Positions 61,340 to 64,000 of a stretch of 64,000 bases of DNA are shown piece after piece (position 1 is the first letter of the stretch; every line of letters begins with the position of its first letter). The notes below the pieces were generated by a model. It searched no databases. It was given only the letters and a program-made list of their open reading frames with translations, and was not told where the DNA came from. The position numbers and the translations under genes were made by a program. The DNA comes from Trichomonas vaginalis G3 (lineage: Eukaryota > Parabasalia > Trichomonadida > Trichomonadidae): NCBI RefSeq assembly GCF_026262505.1, contig NC_067205.1, forward strand, positions 124,001-188,000, written 5' to 3'.

Positions 61340-62376
61340 TATATGAAGAAATAAAACATATGGTATTATAAAACTGGAAAACTATTTTCTCATAGGAAAA
61401 AAATAACGTATATTTGCAATGAGTAGGCATCCATCGAGCCTACTCACCCATTAAACTTTTTATTCGTTCTCTGGCCGACAAAGAGCCAGAGAACCACATA
61501 TGCATTAACTTATGCTGAAGTTATCTGGATTTCCTCTCTCATTTGAGAGACATCCAGATAACTTCAGCATAAACGAATTACAGACATGTTCTCTCGCTTT
61601 TTGTGGGCCAAGTACCACAACTACATTACACTAGGGCAGAGTTTTTCCGAGGCCTCTCATCAAATGAGAGACTTCGGAAAAACTCTGTCCTAGTCGAATA
61701 AATTTACATTCTCCGACACACAAATTGTTAGAGATCACAAGTACGCTATCTTAAGGCAGAGTTCTTCCGAGGCCTCTCATCAAATGAGAGACTTCGGAAA
61801 AAACTCTGCCTTATTAGATCAACTACAGAATCCCTGGCTCTTTGAAAACCAGGGAACAGTAATTGAGTAGTTTAAGGCAAAGTTCTTCCGAGATCTTTCG
61901 ATGGAATGAGAGATCTCGGAAGAACTTTGCCCTGCTCGAGTAATTACAGAATCCTTGGCCCTTTGGGACCAGGGGGCGGTAGTGTAAATGAATGAGGGCA
62001 ATAACGGATAACTAATATCCTTAGAAGCGCAATACCTACACAGCCTAGCTACTATATCCTAGCAGTTAGACTGCACAGGTATTGCGCTTCTGGCTTGTGG
62101 AACTCTCATGGAAGACCGATTGGGGATCTCCTGCCGAAATCACTTGCTGATGTGGATGGAGCAGCACTATGATTGGCCAGATCAAAGGCTGCGTAGCATC
62201 CCAGCAAGTGGATTGTCGGCGGCGACTCCAACTGTGGTCCACCATGAGATTATGACACTTTTGCGATTTGGCGCCAAACTTTTTTTGTAGTTGGCAAACA
62301 AGTGGCAAATTTGCCATTTTACAATTGTAAACTGACTAACTTTACAATGTCAATTTTTGTGAGATGTACCGCTCTC

Positions 62377-62386
62377 AAATTTTTTT
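62377..62386 (+). repeat. 10-bp target duplication, right
   Basis: AAATTTTTTT, matching 59,934-59,943. Confidence 0.6.
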
Positions 62387-62535
62387 ATTGAAAAATAATG
62401 AGTTATCGTTTGACAATGGTAACTTGAAAATTAACCAACATAATGAGTATCACGTAAATATCAATTTTATTACTATACGTAAAATTCTCATCTCAATTTT
62501 AATGAAACAATTTTTTTTTCATCCCCTGAGCACAC

Positions 62536-63103
62536 TAGTATCTGTCTGTTTCTAAACAGAGTTCAGTAAACTTGTTGGTGTCTTCTTTCTTGGAGATCTG
62601 AGCTAAAGCCTTGACTTCGTAGTTGTAGATTTCTTTGTCATGCTTGCAGATCATAGAAGCATGGTGTGCATAAGCAGCCATACCTTTGAGACCGCAAAGG
62701 ATCATTTCGCGAAGAGAAACAGCATATGGGTTTGGATGTGAGTGAACACCGAGTGGAGCTGTGATCTGTTACTTAGCAAGCTTATTCATAATTTCGTGGG
62801 CGTAGTTTAATTGCTTTGTAAGAGCATTATCATCAACAATTGTTAGCGTTGATGATTGTCATGAAGAGTGTCTTGTTGATTTAAAGACCAACTTCTTTGG
62901 AAACAACGCCATCCTTAAGTGCATGTGTAATTTCCTTGCAAACTTGAATCATTTCATCTTCAATGTTAGCTGCAGAGGGGAATTTGACCATAAACACACT
63001 TTCTTTTGCAGTGAGCATTGTCGTTTGTTTCTTGGTACTGGAAACAGAACATCTTTTCGCCTGGGCAAAGATAGGACTTGGCACATATGCAGAAGAGGGC
63101 CAT
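62536..63103 (-). pseudogene. hcp: Hybrid-cluster protein (hydroxylamine reductase) fragment
   Basis: Host gene remnant of about 190 codons against roughly 550 for a full Hcp. MFCFQYQETNDNAHC matches the N-terminal cysteine region that binds an iron-sulfur cluster. Further on, EDEMIQVCKEITHALKDGVV, DDNALTKQLNYAHEIM and MILCGLKGMAAYAHHASM match the early helical region of the family. The pieces lie in different frames, with stops after VGL (62,881), within the NANNC region and after KLAK (near 62,772), and the rest of the gene is missing beyond ETDRY. Trichomonads carry such genes, thought to come from bacteria; the active enzyme reduces hydroxylamine/NO in anaerobes. This copy cannot be functional. 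Confidence 0.8.
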
Positions 63104-63671
63104 TTGTTGAGATCCGAGTGTAGATGCTGAGGCATATAATACATATTGGAAAAATTATTTTTTCATCCATATTATTACTTCATATTTTATAATATTTGTA
63201 AATGTTTGTATGTATATTGAGCAAACAGTGAAAGAAAGGAATGCTATTTGGTATTCAAAAAGAGAGGAAATCTCAGTAAAGACAAAATTTTAGGTGAGTA
63301 ATCAGTAAAAAGTATTTTCTATTGTACCCATATTATCACTAGCAAAGCCAAATTTATCAATTTCATAATTTGTTTCAATTTCGATGACATTTTTTTGAAT
63401 GTTTTTTTGTTTCTGCCTTATATTTCAATTCCTAACTTTTTCCTTTTGATTAATTTGTTTCATTCAATCTCTTATTAAAAAAAATTTTTTTTTGAGAACT
63501 TGTGGTGAAAAAAAAATCTCAGCAGGCAATTTTTTATAAAAGGATTTTGTGAAATTATTTCCAAATTCATAAATTGATGAAAAAAAGCATCCGATGACGA
63601 AGGAAGAATTCTGATGACAAAATAACGTTCTTTATTATGTAACGATAGCATATAAAGTTTACATTTTTTCA
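63104..63671. other. AT-rich intergenic DNA
   Basis: No gene seen between the Hcp fragment and the B56-type gene. No clear TCAYW initiator lies close to the 63,672 ATG; TTTCAATG overlaps it but has A in the pyrimidine position. Confidence 0.55.
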
Positions 63672-64000
63672 ATGCCTCCTCGTTCTAGTGTTCGCAAGGT
63701 TATTGGACAGAAAGAGCAAGGAGGACCAGCTAAGCCAGGGAAGCCAAACTCGGGAAAGAACAAGAATGGGCAAGGAAAATCGAGCGAAAATGCAAATCAA
63801 ATCTTGAAAAATAGACCAACGATTAAACCACCAAAAGCGGATAACTTCGGAGATATTGGTATTCAAAGGTCCAATCCATCTGCATATTCACCGGGTGATT
63901 TTGGTCAAATCGATGAGCTTCCACCTCTTTCTTCAGTTACAGAAGATAAATTCGATGACATGCTCCGCCAAAAACTTCAGCAATGTCGTATTATCTGTAA
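63672..64000 (+). CDS. PP2A B56-type regulatory subunit, N-terminal part
   Basis: Open from the ATG at 63,672 to the window end (109 codons). A basic low-complexity head (GPAKPGKPNSGKNKNGQGKS) is followed by IDELPPLSSVTEDKFDDMLR and QKLQQCRIIC, which matches the start of the B56/B' helical repeat domain (LPPxSEVxxEKxxxxxxQKLRQCxxxFDF in animals). B56 subunits direct protein phosphatase 2A to substrates. The gene continues beyond the window. It appears to be a normal host gene with a more balanced base composition than its surroundings. Confidence 0.75.
   Translation, partial: MPPRSSVRKVIGQKEQGGPAKPGKPNSGKNKNGQGKSSENANQILKNRPTIKPPKADNFGDIGIQRSNPSAYSPGDFGQIDELPPLSSVTEDKFDDMLRQKLQQCRIIC

Larger units (their letters stand above)
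59944..62376. mobile_element. 2.4-kb fold-back DNA element, palindrome of hairpins
   Basis: Two inverted arms (59,944-60,985 and 61,340-62,376, about 1.03 kb each) flank a 354-bp centre. The arms match almost base for base over their length, with only a few small differences (for example GGCGCGCC against GGCGCC near the ends). Ends read GAGCGGTACATCTCACAAAA. No transposase frame is present; the 70-codon frame at 60,005 is part of the repeat and not supported as a gene. The long terminal repeats and 10-bp flanking duplication suggest a non-autonomous Mutator-like or foldback element. It sits 88 bp upstream of the ankyrin pseudogene start. Confidence 0.85.

Noticed and set aside
62364-62535. 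Short frame between the fold-back element and the Hcp fragment
   Set aside because: AT-rich filler with no recognisable protein features.

Overview
The window looks like nuclear DNA of the parabasalid Trichomonas vaginalis or a close relative. It is AT-rich, shows no introns, carries ankyrin-repeat genes of the type greatly expanded in that genome, has an initiator-like TCATA 13 bases before an ankyrin-gene ATG, and contains two very similar Maverick/Polinton elements, which are known to fill a large share of that genome. The species is an inference from these traits; no marker gene proves it.

Layout. (1) 1-13,871: the terminal half of a Polinton (copy 1), cut by the window start and ending in a terminal inverted repeat (TIR) at 13,803-13,871. 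(2) 13,872-17,867: about 4 kb of host DNA with one ankyrin-repeat gene. (3) 17,868-42,147: a second Polinton (copy 2) of about 24.3 kb with both TIRs, in the opposite orientation to copy 1. Copy 1 matches copy 2 from 17,868 to about 31,905 almost gene for gene. (4) 42,148-59,856: a decayed minus-strand ankyrin gene. Its repeat cassettes are separated by, and largely replaced by, a satellite of 37-bp monomers; over about 14 kb seven monomers form a 259-bp higher-order unit. (5) 59,944-62,376: a 2.4-kb fold-back DNA element made of two about 1.03-kb inverted arms, each holding a chain of smaller hairpins, flanked by a 10-bp direct repeat. (6) 62,536-63,103: a broken fragment of a hybrid-cluster protein (hydroxylamine reductase) gene. 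(7) 63,672-end: the start of a PP2A B56-type regulatory subunit gene.

Polinton gene content. The shared half carries a D12-class adenine methyltransferase, a 43-residue membrane protein, two small amphipathic virion-like proteins, a paralogous pair of 282/286-residue proteins, a phage-tail-type fibre, a retroviral-type integrase, a family B DNA polymerase, and a block of KilA-N, GIY-YIG and MSV199-type genes set in repeat-rich spacers. The right half of copy 2 adds an A32-like packaging ATPase, an SF3 helicase relic, probable minor and major capsid relics and a large low-complexity structural-type gene, mostly decayed. The set reads as a virus-like gene complement (replication, integration, packaging, capsid, host attachment) with genes shared with large DNA viruses. 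Nearly every element gene has a T-rich motif (TTTTTA-like) just before its ATG. Both copies are fossils overall, with the left half better kept than the right.

Most unusual: two families of short palindromic units that lie in spacers and also inside KilA-N-family reading frames; a TIR hairpin kept by compensatory sequence; a phage-style fibre in a Polinton; the palindrome-of-palindromes element; and the 7 x 37-bp satellite grown inside an ankyrin gene.
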